This document shows, piece after piece, positions 15,993-23,958 of a stretch of 31,737 bases of DNA. The position numbers were made by a program, and so were the translations under genes. The first letter of the stretch is position 1. The number at the start of each line of letters is the position of its first letter. Under the pieces are notes generated by a model. It saw nothing but the letters and a program-made list of their open reading frames with translations. It searched no databases and was not told where the DNA came from. Source of the stretch: UKL13-2 sp043756275 (GTDB lineage: Bacteria; Pseudomonadota; Gammaproteobacteria; Burkholderiales; Usitatibacteraceae); assembly GCA_043756275.1 (NCBI GenBank), contig JAYURJ010000197.1, positions 1-31,737 of the forward strand, written 5' to 3'.

Positions 15993-16820
15993 TCAATAAA
16001 ACAGCTTGTTTGCTTCCGCATAGGGAACAGCATCATCGTGAAAGCGTTTGTACGTGCCGGTTTGCAGCAATTCTTCGGCAATCTTGCGCGTAAGCATCAT
16101 TGCAGCGCGCATCGGACCTGACCCCTCGCTGACACGCCGCACACCAAGCGCTTGCAGTTCGTTGATCGGCGGACATCCGGGTACGGTGAGTATGTTGAGC
16201 GGCCCGTTGATTTCTTTGGCCAGCGTTTTGATGATTTCACGGTCTGCAGCCGCGGGCACAAACAGGCAATGGGCACCGGCTTCGCGGTAGCGATTGGCTC
16301 GTTCAATACTCACGCGCAAACGTTGCTGATCATCACCCAGCTTCAACCAAAAACTATCGGTGCGCGCATTCACCACAATCGGCACGCCGGATGCTTTTAC
16401 GGCATCGCAGACCGCTCGAATTTTTTCCACCTGCTCCGATAGATCAATCAAACGCGGGCCATCATCGGTTCCATCCTCGATGTTGACACCCACAGCACCC
16501 ATCGCAATAATTTCTTTTACCGTGGCAACGACCTCTTCCACCGTCTCACCCAAACCAGTGAGAATATCGGCTGTCACCGGCACTTTCACAGCCCTGACAA
16601 TTTCGCGCGTGGCATTGAGAATAACGTCACGCGGAATGCGTTCGTTGTCGGGATAGCCGTGACTGAATGCAATGCCTGCGCTGCCGGTGCCGATGGCAAC
16701 AATGCCTGCGTGTTCAAACACGCGCGCGCTGGCTGCATCCCACGCATTCGCGATCACTAAAATCTGTGGGCCCAGATGGCGCTGTTGAAACGCTTGTGCC
16801 TTCGCAATCTGGTCCGTCAT
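15993..16820 (-). CDS. PEP mutase/isocitrate lyase-family enzyme with altered metal motif
   Basis: This 275-residue TIM-barrel protein belongs to the PEP mutase/isocitrate lyase superfamily, whose members form or break C-C or C-P bonds next to a keto-acid. NAWDAASA (25-32), GTGSAGIAFSHGYPD (44-58), NIEDG (113-117) and NARTDSF (151-157) are typical. The usual ADxEAGYGD motif is ADILTGLGE (84-92): Asp85 is kept but the following acidic residue is Leu87 and the Tyr is Leu90, so Mg coordination must differ. There is no KKCGH loop, so it is not an isocitrate lyase. It overlaps phyH by ATGA and is the last gene of the nine-gene operon. The reaction is unknown. Confidence 0.85.
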   Translation of the reverse strand: MTDQIAKAQAFQQRHLGPQILVIANAWDAASARVFEHAGIVAIGTGSAGIAFSHGYPDNERIPRDVILNATREIVRAVKVPVTADILTGLGETVEEVVATVKEIIAMGAVGVNIEDGTDDGPRLIDLSEQVEKIRAVCDAVKASGVPIVVNARTDSFWLKLGDDQQRLRVSIERANRYREAGAHCLFVPAAADREIIKTLAKEINGPLNILTVPGCPPINELQALGVRRVSEGSGPMRAAMMLTRKIAEELLQTGTYKRFHDDAVPYAEANKLFY

Positions 16821-17677
16821 GTCGCACGATCCGGGAGAGCATTCGGGTCGTTGTAACTTTTCACCGTCGTGCCGCGATAAAGAATTTGCGCGTTGCGCTC
16901 GGTGATTTTCTTGTGCAGCGCGACGAAAATCGGATCCATGTCGGTCAAAGGACGCGGCTCCGCCTCGAAGTGATGATGTTCATCCACACCGCGCACCAAT
17001 GTGGCGCTGTCATCACCGGCTATCTGCGCGACTGTCGTCGGGATATAGCGTATCGCGAAACCGATCCGCCGATCATTTGAAGGGTTCGGCGGCGAGCCAT
17101 GCACCAGGCGTACATGATGCAGCGACATTTCGCCGGGCTTCAACGTGATCGTCACCGCGTCTTTATCGTCCACATCAACAGCGATTTCCTGTCCGCGCGT
17201 GAGCAGATTGTTTTTTGCGAAGGTATCGCGATGCGGAATCTGGTCGCGGGTATGCGTGCCCGGAATGAAGCCCATCGCACCGTTGGAGGCGTTACTCGGC
17301 GTGAGCGCGATCCACGCGGTCACGACATCGGGCTTGTCGAGTCCCCAATAGGTGGAATCCTGATGCCAGGAAACGAAGGCCGGATTGTTGGCCTCTTTGA
17401 TAAAGAAATTGGTGGTCCAGCACAGCAGGTTCTGGCCATACAGGTCTTCGATCGCATCGACGATATGCTGTTGCCGCACGAGGTCGCCGAGCCATGAGAA
17501 CAGCAGGTGCGACTTGTGACGCAAATCGCCCTTGAGCGGCCCGCCAGTGCTGTGCTCGAACTCCTCAAGGCGTCTCCGGATATCGAGAGCGTCGGCTTCC
17601 AACATAACGGGAATGGGGAAGATGCAGCCGTCGCGCCAAAACCGGTCAATCTGCTGCTGGGAAAGAATTTTTGGCAT
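16817..17677 (-). CDS. Phytanoyl-CoA dioxygenase (PhyH)-family oxygenase
   Basis: This 286-residue Fe(II)/2-oxoglutarate oxygenase has the facial triad intact: His105 and Asp107 in SWHQDSTYW and His193 in RLVHGSPPN, followed by arginines in DRRIGFAIRYI that would bind 2-oxoglutarate. The family hydroxylates varied substrates (acyl-CoAs, ectoine, 2-aminoethylphosphonate), so the name does not fix the substrate. AGGGA stands 7 nt before the ATG at 17677, and the LivF stop is only 9 nt upstream. It is placed between an importer and a lyase-family gene, so I infer that it hydroxylates the imported compound before cleavage. Confidence 0.88.
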   Translation of the reverse strand: MPKILSQQQIDRFWRDGCIFPIPVMLEADALDIRRRLEEFEHSTGGPLKGDLRHKSHLLFSWLGDLVRQQHIVDAIEDLYGQNLLCWTTNFFIKEANNPAFVSWHQDSTYWGLDKPDVVTAWIALTPSNASNGAMGFIPGTHTRDQIPHRDTFAKNNLLTRGQEIAVDVDDKDAVTITLKPGEMSLHHVRLVHGSPPNPSNDRRIGFAIRYIPTTVAQIAGDDSATLVRGVDEHHHFEAEPRPLTDMDPIFVALHKKITERNAQILYRGTTVKSYNDPNALPDRAT

Positions 17678-17686
17678 AGAGGTCCC

Positions 17687-18406
17687 TTAAGCGCCACCGG
17701 TGATGATCTTCATCACCTCGGGTGGGTAGGTGTCGCCGGGCTTGCCCTGGTAAATGATTTCGCCGCGCTCCAATACGTAAAGGCTGTCGGCATGGTCGGG
17801 AATGTGGTGGACATTGGATTCGGCCATGAGCACGGCGTGACCGAGGCGACGGATCGATGCAATACCTTCGCTGATGCTCGGGATGATCGCGGGCGACAAG
17901 CCCTCGAACGGTTCATCGAGCAGCAGCAGTTGCGGGTCAAGGGTGAGCGCCCGCGCGATTGAGACCATTTTGCGCTCGCCGCCGGAGAGTTGGTTACCGC
18001 CGCGTTTTTCGTAAAGCCGTAGCTTCGGAAAAATTTCGTAGACCTGATCGATGCGCGATTTCGCGTCGCGCCCTCCAGGCCGTGTCCAGGTAGGCAGCTC
18101 GATGTTTTCGGCTACGGTGAGATCGCCGAACACCTGGCTTTCTTCAGGTGCATAGCCGATACCCAGTTGCGCGATGCGGTGGGTAGGCATCTCGACGAGC
18201 GCCTGATTCTGGAACTGCACCGTTCCTGAGATCGGCTTGAGAAATCCCATGATGGTACGAAACGTGGTGGTCTTGCCGGCACCATTGCGTCCAACCAGAC
18301 AGACCAACTGGCCTGCCGCAACCTCGAGCGAAATACCGCGCAGGATGCGGCTGTTCTGGATGTCGACAGTGAGTTGCTTGATCGCCAGCATCATCGGTCG
18401 CCTCAT
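17687..18406 (-). CDS. livF: Liv-type ABC transporter ATPase LivF
   Basis: This is the cytoplasmic ATPase of a branched-chain-amino-acid-type importer. The 239 residues contain Walker A GRNGAGKTT (about 39-47), signature LSGGERKMVSIARAL, Walker B LLLLDEP and the switch segment after it. The PEESQVFGDLTV segment replaces the more usual PEGRxxFxxLTV. It starts at ATG 18406 overlapping livG by ATGA. Substrate class cannot be told from the ATPase. Confidence 0.92.
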   Translation of the reverse strand: MRRPMMLAIKQLTVDIQNSRILRGISLEVAAGQLVCLVGRNGAGKTTTFRTIMGFLKPISGTVQFQNQALVEMPTHRIAQLGIGYAPEESQVFGDLTVAENIELPTWTRPGGRDAKSRIDQVYEIFPKLRLYEKRGGNQLSGGERKMVSIARALTLDPQLLLLDEPFEGLSPAIIPSISEGIASIRRLGHAVLMAESNVHHIPDHADSLYVLERGEIIYQGKPGDTYPPEVMKIITGGA

Positions 18407-19179
18407 TTACCTTTAGCCAACTTGCCAACCAACTTGCCCACGACCGCTGAAATGATTTCCGGGTCGTTGAAGAACGCCGCTGGTGGCCGGTCCGCAAGCA
18501 CTTTGCCTGCTGTGAGTGCCACGATACGACTGGAATATTCAGCGACCAGATCCATATCGTGTTCGACGAGGATGATCGCTTTCACGCCAGCACGTTTGGC
18601 CGCATCAATCACGTTCCTCATGATGCCGTGCTTGTCGCCACTCGATACACCGCTGGTCGGCTCATCGAGCAGGATCACTTCAGGCGAGAGCGCAAACGCG
18701 CTGGCAATATCGAGAAGCTTTTTCTCCCCTTGCGACAACAGCCGTGATTCGTTATCGAGCTTGGCCTCCAGCCCGAAAATAGCCGCCACCTCGCGCACCC
18801 GGTCGTGCACGGCTTTGTCGTTCTTCGCCGACGCAAACAGCCGAAGACTGCGTCCCATCTGGGAAATCACCGCCACGGCAATGGATTCAGCCACTGTCAT
18901 TGCCGGAAAAATATGTACCAACTGGAACGCGCGTGCCATCCCGCGCTGTGCGAGCCGCACCGGACCGATTCCCGCGATGTCTTCGCCCTTGAATCGCACC
19001 ACCCCGGCGGTGGGCTTGAGGAGCCCTGTGAGTACGTTTACGAGCGTGGTCTTGCCAGCGCCGTTTGGCCCGACGATGGACACCAGTTCACCCTCGTTGA
19101 TCGATAGCGTTACACCATCAAGCGCGACAAAATCGCCATACGATTTGCTGACACCTTGCGTTTCGATGAGAGCCGTCAT
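18403..19179 (-). CDS. livG: Liv-type ABC transporter ATPase LivG
   Basis: This second ATPase of the importer has 258 residues with Walker A GPNGAGKTT, signature LSQGEKKLLDIASAFAL (Gln variant of LSGG, common in LivG), Walker B VILLDEPTSGV and the H-loop LVEHDMD. I placed the start at ATG 19179, which overlaps the livM stop as ATGA; the frame is open further upstream but only across livM. It lies in an unbroken chain of 4-nt overlaps from livH to livF. Confidence 0.92.
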   Translation of the reverse strand: MTALIETQGVSKSYGDFVALDGVTLSINEGELVSIVGPNGAGKTTLVNVLTGLLKPTAGVVRFKGEDIAGIGPVRLAQRGMARAFQLVHIFPAMTVAESIAVAVISQMGRSLRLFASAKNDKAVHDRVREVAAIFGLEAKLDNESRLLSQGEKKLLDIASAFALSPEVILLDEPTSGVSSGDKHGIMRNVIDAAKRAGVKAIILVEHDMDLVAEYSSRIVALTAGKVLADRPPAAFFNDPEIISAVVGKLVGKLAKGK

Positions 19180-20126
19180 GGGCGTCTCAGCTTTGCCCAC
19201 AGCGTCTGGCCGAGGCCGACCAGCCCGCGCGGAAACACAACCACGATCACGACCAGTATCACACCGAGCCAAAAACGCCAATATTGCGTTACGCCCATGA
19301 GTTCGGACTTGAGAAAAATAAACGTGAACGCGCCAACAAGCGGGCCGAAGAAATTGGCGAAGCCGCCCAGCACGGTCATGAATACGAGCTCGCCAGAATG
19401 CGTCCAGTACGCGAGTTCCGGGTCAGCCTGCCCGGTGTTGATGGCTAAGATGACACCACCTATGGCGCAATAAAACGCCGAAATGAGAAACGCGATCAAC
19501 CGGAACAAACGCACGCGGACACCGAGATACTCAGCCTTGCGTGGATTCTCTCGAATCGCCGCCAGATGCAGCCCAAACGGCGAGTGCACGACGCGCCACA
19601 TGACGATGCCAAGTACCACAAAGAGCGCCAGACAGTAGTAGTAGAAGGGGCCAATCAGGAAAGCGGTTTTGTCGAGATCCGCGAAGCCGTTGCCGAGCAG
19701 CGACGGCCTCAGCACACGGATGCCGGTATCACCGCCGGTGATGTGATAAAACTTGAAGAGAAACGAATGGAACAGCATGCCGAAAGCAAGCGTGAGGATG
19801 CCGAAAAAAATGCGCACATAGCGCACCGACAGCAGCGCGACAGGCAGCGCCACCAGCACCCCTGCCAATCCGGAGAGCACGAGGATCAACTCAAAACTTT
19901 TCACCCCGAATTTGCTGGAAAGCACCGCCGCCGCATAAGCGCCCACTGCCACGAACAGCGCGTGACCGAACGACAACAGCCCCGTGTAGCCAAACAAAAG
20001 ATTGAAGCCCAACAGCGCAATGGCGTACGCGAATGCGGGCAGCACCAGCGTGACGTAATAAGGTTGCGCCAATTGCGGTATCGCGATCAGCACCAGCACT
20101 GCTGCAATGATGGCAGCGATCTTCAT
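19176..20126 (-). CDS. livM: Liv-type ABC transporter permease LivM
   Basis: This inner-membrane permease has 316 residues and about nine hydrophobic segments. GYTGLLSFGHALFVAVGAYAA in the N-terminal third and TVLGGFANFFGPLVGAF near the C terminus are the typical LivM landmarks (the latter is the coupling region to the ATPase). The C terminus ends with FPRGLVGLGQTLW. It overlaps livH and livG by 4 nt each. Confidence 0.92.
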   Translation of the reverse strand: MKIAAIIAAVLVLIAIPQLAQPYYVTLVLPAFAYAIALLGFNLLFGYTGLLSFGHALFVAVGAYAAAVLSSKFGVKSFELILVLSGLAGVLVALPVALLSVRYVRIFFGILTLAFGMLFHSFLFKFYHITGGDTGIRVLRPSLLGNGFADLDKTAFLIGPFYYYCLALFVVLGIVMWRVVHSPFGLHLAAIRENPRKAEYLGVRVRLFRLIAFLISAFYCAIGGVILAINTGQADPELAYWTHSGELVFMTVLGGFANFFGPLVGAFTFIFLKSELMGVTQYWRFWLGVILVVIVVVFPRGLVGLGQTLWAKLRRP

Positions 20127-21007
20127 TCGATGGGCTTTCCAAACAGACCGGCGGGACGGACGATGAGCACCACAATGACGACGAGATAAATCGCCAGCAT
20201 CTCAAGCTCGGCGACCCATGTGATCGCCGCTGCGCGCATCAAACCCACAATCAAGGCACCAACAAGCGCACCACGCATACTGCCGAGGCCGCCGATAACG
20301 ACCACCGCAAACGCCTCGACCACGAGTTCCACCGGCATGTCGAGGGAGGCCGCCGCCGTGGGCACGACCAGCGCGCCGCCGACCGTACCCAGTACCGTGC
20401 CGACGGTAAATACGCTGGTGTACATCCAGCGCACGTTCACGCCGAGCGCCTGGCTCATCTCGCGGTTCTCCGCAGTGGCGCGCAGGATACGGCCAAAGCG
20501 CGTGCGTTGCAGAAACGCGCCAATGCCGATTGCAATCGCGATGCTCGCGAGGATGACCAACACGTTGTATGTCGGCACCTGCACACTGCCCACGGAGAGC
20601 TTGCCATATTCCATGACGAGATTGCCAAGCTGCTGGGGATTGGCCCCCCAGAAGAATCGCAGCACGTCCTGGAACATCAGCACCAGGGCAAACGTGAGCA
20701 GGAGCTGGAACGCCTCATCGCGGTCATAGACCGTACGAAGCAGCAGTTCTATCACCGGGCCAACGACCAGGCCCAGCAGCAAGCCGGATGCGAGCAACAC
20801 CGGCAGAAACAGCGCCGCCGGAACGCCCGCTGCGATTGCCCACGTCACGGCGCTGATACCGAAGTAAGCACCGAGCGCATAAAACGATCCGCAGGCGAGG
20901 TTCACGATTTTCTGAACGCCGAACACAAGCTGCAAGCCTGCGGCCACCAGAAAGAGAACGGCAGCGTGAAAAACGCCGCCGATCAGGATGTCGAAAAAAG
21001 CAGTCAA
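20123..21007 (-). CDS. livH: Liv-type ABC transporter permease LivH
   Basis: This inner-membrane permease has 294 residues and about eight hydrophobic segments. The landmarks FGVQKIVNLACGSFYALGAYFG near the start and VVIGGLGSMRGALVGALIVG near the end (each shorter than 23 residues) are typical of LivH. It starts at TTG 21007, 9 nt after the binding-protein stop, with only a weak ribosome site, so reinitiation is likely. It is co-transcribed with livM. Confidence 0.9.
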   Translation of the reverse strand: MTAFFDILIGGVFHAAVLFLVAAGLQLVFGVQKIVNLACGSFYALGAYFGISAVTWAIAAGVPAALFLPVLLASGLLLGLVVGPVIELLLRTVYDRDEAFQLLLTFALVLMFQDVLRFFWGANPQQLGNLVMEYGKLSVGSVQVPTYNVLVILASIAIAIGIGAFLQRTRFGRILRATAENREMSQALGVNVRWMYTSVFTVGTVLGTVGGALVVPTAAASLDMPVELVVEAFAVVVIGGLGSMRGALVGALIVGLMRAAAITWVAELEMLAIYLVVIVVLIVRPAGLFGKPIE

Positions 21008-21016
21008 CGGTGGACT

Positions 21017-22297
21017 TTACAGCTTGATCTGCGCGGTCTCGATCCACTTCCAGAAGTCCTGTCCGGGCGGCTTCTGCAACTGGGTGGAAGACATCACATC
21101 GACCGTGCCCAGCGTCGGGAAATCGTAATTATTTTTGTGCGTTGTGAGGCCCTGATAGAAGGTCTGCTCGGCGATGTGGTCCTTGCGCATCTGGCCAGGG
21201 CCGCCTAACGAATCCACCTTCACGCCTTCCATGGCGTTGATGATGTCCTCCTTGCCGGGCCAGGCGTTCTTCGCTTTTTGTGCAGCTTCCACCCCGGCCT
21301 TGTAGACCTGCATCGCGAAGTAGGCGCGATCCGCCTCCCAATGCGGATAGTCCTTGAATTTGTCGTAGTACTCCTTCACGAATTGCTTTTGCAATGGGCC
21401 TGCATCCTTGAGGTCAAAGTAAAGCGTGTTGTGACCAAAGATCATGCCTTCTGGTGTGAAGGATTTCTTGAGCTGGGTATGCTGGAAGCCCGCTGCCGGA
21501 AACACGAATTTGGTGCCACCTTCCATGAGGCCCGCACCGTGCGCCGTGCGCATGAAGATCGGCAAATCGGCAAACAGCAATGACGAGAAAATAAGATCCG
21601 GCTTCGCCGCCTTCAGTGCAGCCACATGTGAATTTAGATCCGTGGTGCCAACCTTGGGCCACTGGTCTGCGACCACCTTGTGCTCAACGCCGAATTTCTT
21701 CAGCAGCGCCTGAAATGCCGCGAAGTTATTGCGGCCATAAGAATAGTCGGGATTAATGCCGGCAATAGTCGCAAACTTGCCCTTCCAGTATTTGATCGCC
21801 AACAATGAGGCCATGACCGCTTCGCATTCGTTGTCGGTGCTGCGGAAAACATAACGCGGATTCGGCATGGTTTCTTTCACGCCGTCCTGCGTGGTGCCAT
21901 CCCAGAAAATGGTGAGCGCCTTCATCTCCTCGGCAACCGCACCCATCGCAAGACTCACCCCTGACGAGACGATGCCCTGCACGCAATCGACCTTGTCCTG
22001 CAACACCAGTTTGCGCAATCGCTCGATGGAATCTTTCGGGTTGGTTTCTTCCTCGATGATGAGCTCGACCTTGCGCCCGGCGATGCCGCCCGTCGCATTG
22101 ATGCGCTCCACTGCGAATAGGGTTCCACGCAGACCACATTCACCGATGGTGCCGGCGATTCCTGCCTTGGGGGCGATGATGCCGATCCGCAAAGGCGTGT
22201 TTTGCGCCAATGCCGGAAAGCTCATGTATGGCGATGCCGCGGCAACAACACCTGTCCCGCCGATGGCCTGCAACAGTTTTCTACGCTTGCTGTTCAT
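21017..22297 (-). CDS. Liv-type ABC transporter substrate-binding protein with Tat-like signal
   Basis: This 426-residue periplasmic binding protein of the LivK/Peripla_BP_6 type has the N terminus MNSKRRKLLQAIGGTGVVAA, with the twin arginines and hydrophobic stretch of a Tat signal, likely cleaved after FPALA. The mature part starts PLRIGIIAPKAG, followed by EEETNPKDSIERLRKLV and the hinge-region INPDYSYGRNN. GGAGGAG stands 7 nt before the ATG: the strongest ribosome site in the operon. A CA-rich 9-nt-periodic leader lies directly upstream (22312-22364). The ligand is unknown; the family takes branched-chain amino acids, amides, urea and aromatic acids. Confidence 0.9.
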   Translation of the reverse strand: MNSKRRKLLQAIGGTGVVAAASPYMSFPALAQNTPLRIGIIAPKAGIAGTIGECGLRGTLFAVERINATGGIAGRKVELIIEEETNPKDSIERLRKLVLQDKVDCVQGIVSSGVSLAMGAVAEEMKALTIFWDGTTQDGVKETMPNPRYVFRSTDNECEAVMASLLAIKYWKGKFATIAGINPDYSYGRNNFAAFQALLKKFGVEHKVVADQWPKVGTTDLNSHVAALKAAKPDLIFSSLLFADLPIFMRTAHGAGLMEGGTKFVFPAAGFQHTQLKKSFTPEGMIFGHNTLYFDLKDAGPLQKQFVKEYYDKFKDYPHWEADRAYFAMQVYKAGVEAAQKAKNAWPGKEDIINAMEGVKVDSLGGPGQMRKDHIAEQTFYQGLTTHKNNYDFPTLGTVDVMSSTQLQKPPGQDFWKWIETAQIKL

Positions 22298-22311
22298 GGT
22301 AGTTCTCCTCC

Positions 22312-22364
22312 GTTGTGACGTTATGGATGTTATTGCCGTTGTGGCTGTTTTGGGTGTTGCACTG
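22312..22364 (-). promoter_or_regulatory. 9-nt periodic CA-rich leader before the binding-protein gene
   Basis: On the transcribed strand, five 9-nt units each ending in AAC (or the equivalent CAAC) plus an 8-nt unit run up to the ribosome site: unit ends fall at 22356, 22347, 22338, 22329, 22320 and 22312. The stretch is rich in A and C and poor in G, so it should stay unpaired. CA-rich leaders before amino-acid binding-protein genes are known targets of the GcvB small RNA in enterics; a comparable RNA or Hfq contact here is speculation. Confidence 0.45.
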
Positions 22365-22369
22365 CAAAA

Positions 22370-22963
22370 TCAAATATCGGTCGTATTGCGAGTGAATTTC
22401 TCAATCACATCGAGCAGCTTATCACTCGCCTTCGCTGCCCGTTCTTCGTCGCCGGCCGCGATGGCGCGCGCGATATTTGCGTGCAGCTTTGCCGTGAGCG
22501 GCAAATCCGCCGCCTGTTTATAGTGTATGTACCAGAAACGGCGCGACAGCGAATGCATCAGGCCCATCGCGAGCGCGGCGAATTCATTGTGCGAGGCGGC
22601 ACTGCAAAGTGAATTGAATTCGCGATCAGTACGCAAGAACGCGACGTCGTCATTCACTTTGGCTGATTCCTCGAATCTGTCAGCCAATTTTTTTAGCCCG
22701 GCGCGCTCTTCATCGGTGGCGCGGCGCGCGGCACTGCGCGCAATAAGACGCTCAATTTCCCGCCGCACTTCGAGCAACCGCAGTTGTTTCTTCAGGTTGA
22801 TCTCGGACACGATGATGCCGCGCCGTGGAAAAATCGACACGAGGCTTTCGCGCGCAAGCCGCTGCAACGCCTCCCTGATGGGCGTGCGACCGATACCGAG
22901 CAATTGCGAAAGCTCGACTTCTGAGATGGCAGCACCCGGCAGGAGTTTGAGCGTGATGATCAT
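22370..22963 (-). CDS. GntR-family regulator, FadR/FCD subfamily
   Basis: The N-terminal winged helix (SEVELSQLLGIGRTPIREAL, then SIFPRRGIIVSE) is followed by an FCD ligand-binding domain. In the domain's first metal motif, usually DxxFH, the sequence reads DREFN, so one His ligand is Asn; the later HANIARAIAAGD keeps its His. The ATG at 22963 starts mid-helix: family-typical residues LTDRAYADIEE are encoded just upstream, where only CTG codons (22996, 23002) and no ATG, GTG or TTG occur. The real start may be a CTG right after the panB-like stop. It probably controls its own operon in response to the imported compound or a metabolite. Confidence 0.83.
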   Translation of the reverse strand: MIITLKLLPGAAISEVELSQLLGIGRTPIREALQRLARESLVSIFPRRGIIVSEINLKKQLRLLEVRREIERLIARSAARRATDEERAGLKKLADRFEESAKVNDDVAFLRTDREFNSLCSAASHNEFAALAMGLMHSLSRRFWYIHYKQAADLPLTAKLHANIARAIAAGDEERAAKASDKLLDVIEKFTRNTTDI

Positions 22964-23004
22964 CTCTTCAATATCCGCATAGGCTCTGTCGGTCAGGCTC
23001 AGCG

Positions 23005-23883
23005 CTACTGATGCTTTCGTTTTTCGACCAATCCGAGGAATTTTTCGTACTCCTTCTCATCAACGCCGTAGCTATGATCATCGTCCGGAAACGTGCCCGA
23101 CTTAACTTCTGCAATATATTGCTTGATGCCAATCTGCGCGGCCTCGGTAAGATTGGCGTAGCGCTTGGTGAATTTAGGCTTGAAGTCGGTGAACATGCCG
23201 AGCAGATCATGGCCGAGCAGTATTTGTCCGTCGGTACCCACACCCGCACCGATGCCGATGGTGGGAATCTCAAGCTGCCTCGAAATCACGGCGGCGATCT
23301 TGGCAGGTACGGCTTCAAATTCAAGCATGAAGCAGCCAGCGTCTTGAATCGCGAAGGCGTCCTCTAATATTTTCATCGCGCTGTCAGCCGTCTTTCCCTG
23401 AATCTTGAAGCCGCCAAACATGGCCACCGTGTGCGGCGTCATGCCGATATGCGACGCCGTGGGGATGCCCGCATCGACCATCGCCTTGAGAATATGGGCC
23501 TGACTCCTGCCGCCCTGCGGCTTCACTGCATCACTGCCGCCATCCTGCATAAAACGCGTGGCATTGGTGAGCGCGCGGTCAATCGTGTTGTAGCTTTGGT
23601 AGGGCATGCAGCCCAGCACGAAGGTATTGGGCGCACCACGACGGATGGCCTGCGTATGCATCACCATCATGTCCATCGTGGCCGGAATGGTGTTGGTGTG
23701 GCCGTGCGCAATCATCGACAGACTATCGCCAGCGACAGCCACATCCACGCCCGCCATTTCGGCCCATCTTGCCGAGGTGTAATCAGGCACCGACATATAA
23801 ACCAACTTCTCCCCGCTCACCTTGGAGCCAAGGATATCGAGGAGCGTGCGCTTTTTTCGTTGAACCGGTTGGGGCTGTGACAT
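23005..23883 (-). CDS. PanB-like enzyme (ketopantoate hydroxymethyltransferase family) with changed metal site
   Basis: This 292-residue TIM barrel clearly belongs to the PanB family (AGDSLSM, RRGAPN, GGFKIQGK, IPTIGIGAGVGTDGQIL). Compared with E. coli PanB (Mg ligands Asp45, Asp84, Glu114; Lys112; catalytic Glu181), Asp53, Lys121 and Glu190 are conserved, but the Asp84 position is Cys92 (LGCMPY instead of LADLPF) and the Glu114 position is Gln123 (VKPQGG). It is therefore unlikely to be the biosynthetic PanB; panC is not in the window. It leads the nine-gene operon. AAGGAAAG precedes the ATG at 23883; an upstream in-frame start at 23937 adds an unlikely leader. I infer an aldolase or lyase acting on a related keto- or hydroxy-acid. 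Confidence 0.85.
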   Translation of the reverse strand: MSQPQPVQRKKRTLLDILGSKVSGEKLVYMSVPDYTSARWAEMAGVDVAVAGDSLSMIAHGHTNTIPATMDMMVMHTQAIRRGAPNTFVLGCMPYQSYNTIDRALTNATRFMQDGGSDAVKPQGGRSQAHILKAMVDAGIPTASHIGMTPHTVAMFGGFKIQGKTADSAMKILEDAFAIQDAGCFMLEFEAVPAKIAAVISRQLEIPTIGIGAGVGTDGQILLGHDLLGMFTDFKPKFTKRYANLTEAAQIGIKQYIAEVKSGTFPDDDHSYGVDEKEYEKFLGLVEKRKHQ

Positions 23884-23958
23884 GCACTTTCCTTGACATG
23901 CGGTGTGATCTACAACTAATATATCACCAATATCCAAGCAAATTCAAGAGGCACCTGC

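Noticed and set aside
22312..22364. CRISPR array
   Set aside because: Units of nine bases without spacers, not a repeat-spacer pattern; no cas genes.
23005..23883. True biosynthetic panB
   Set aside because: Two Mg ligands are replaced and no panC is adjacent; it leads a transport operon instead.
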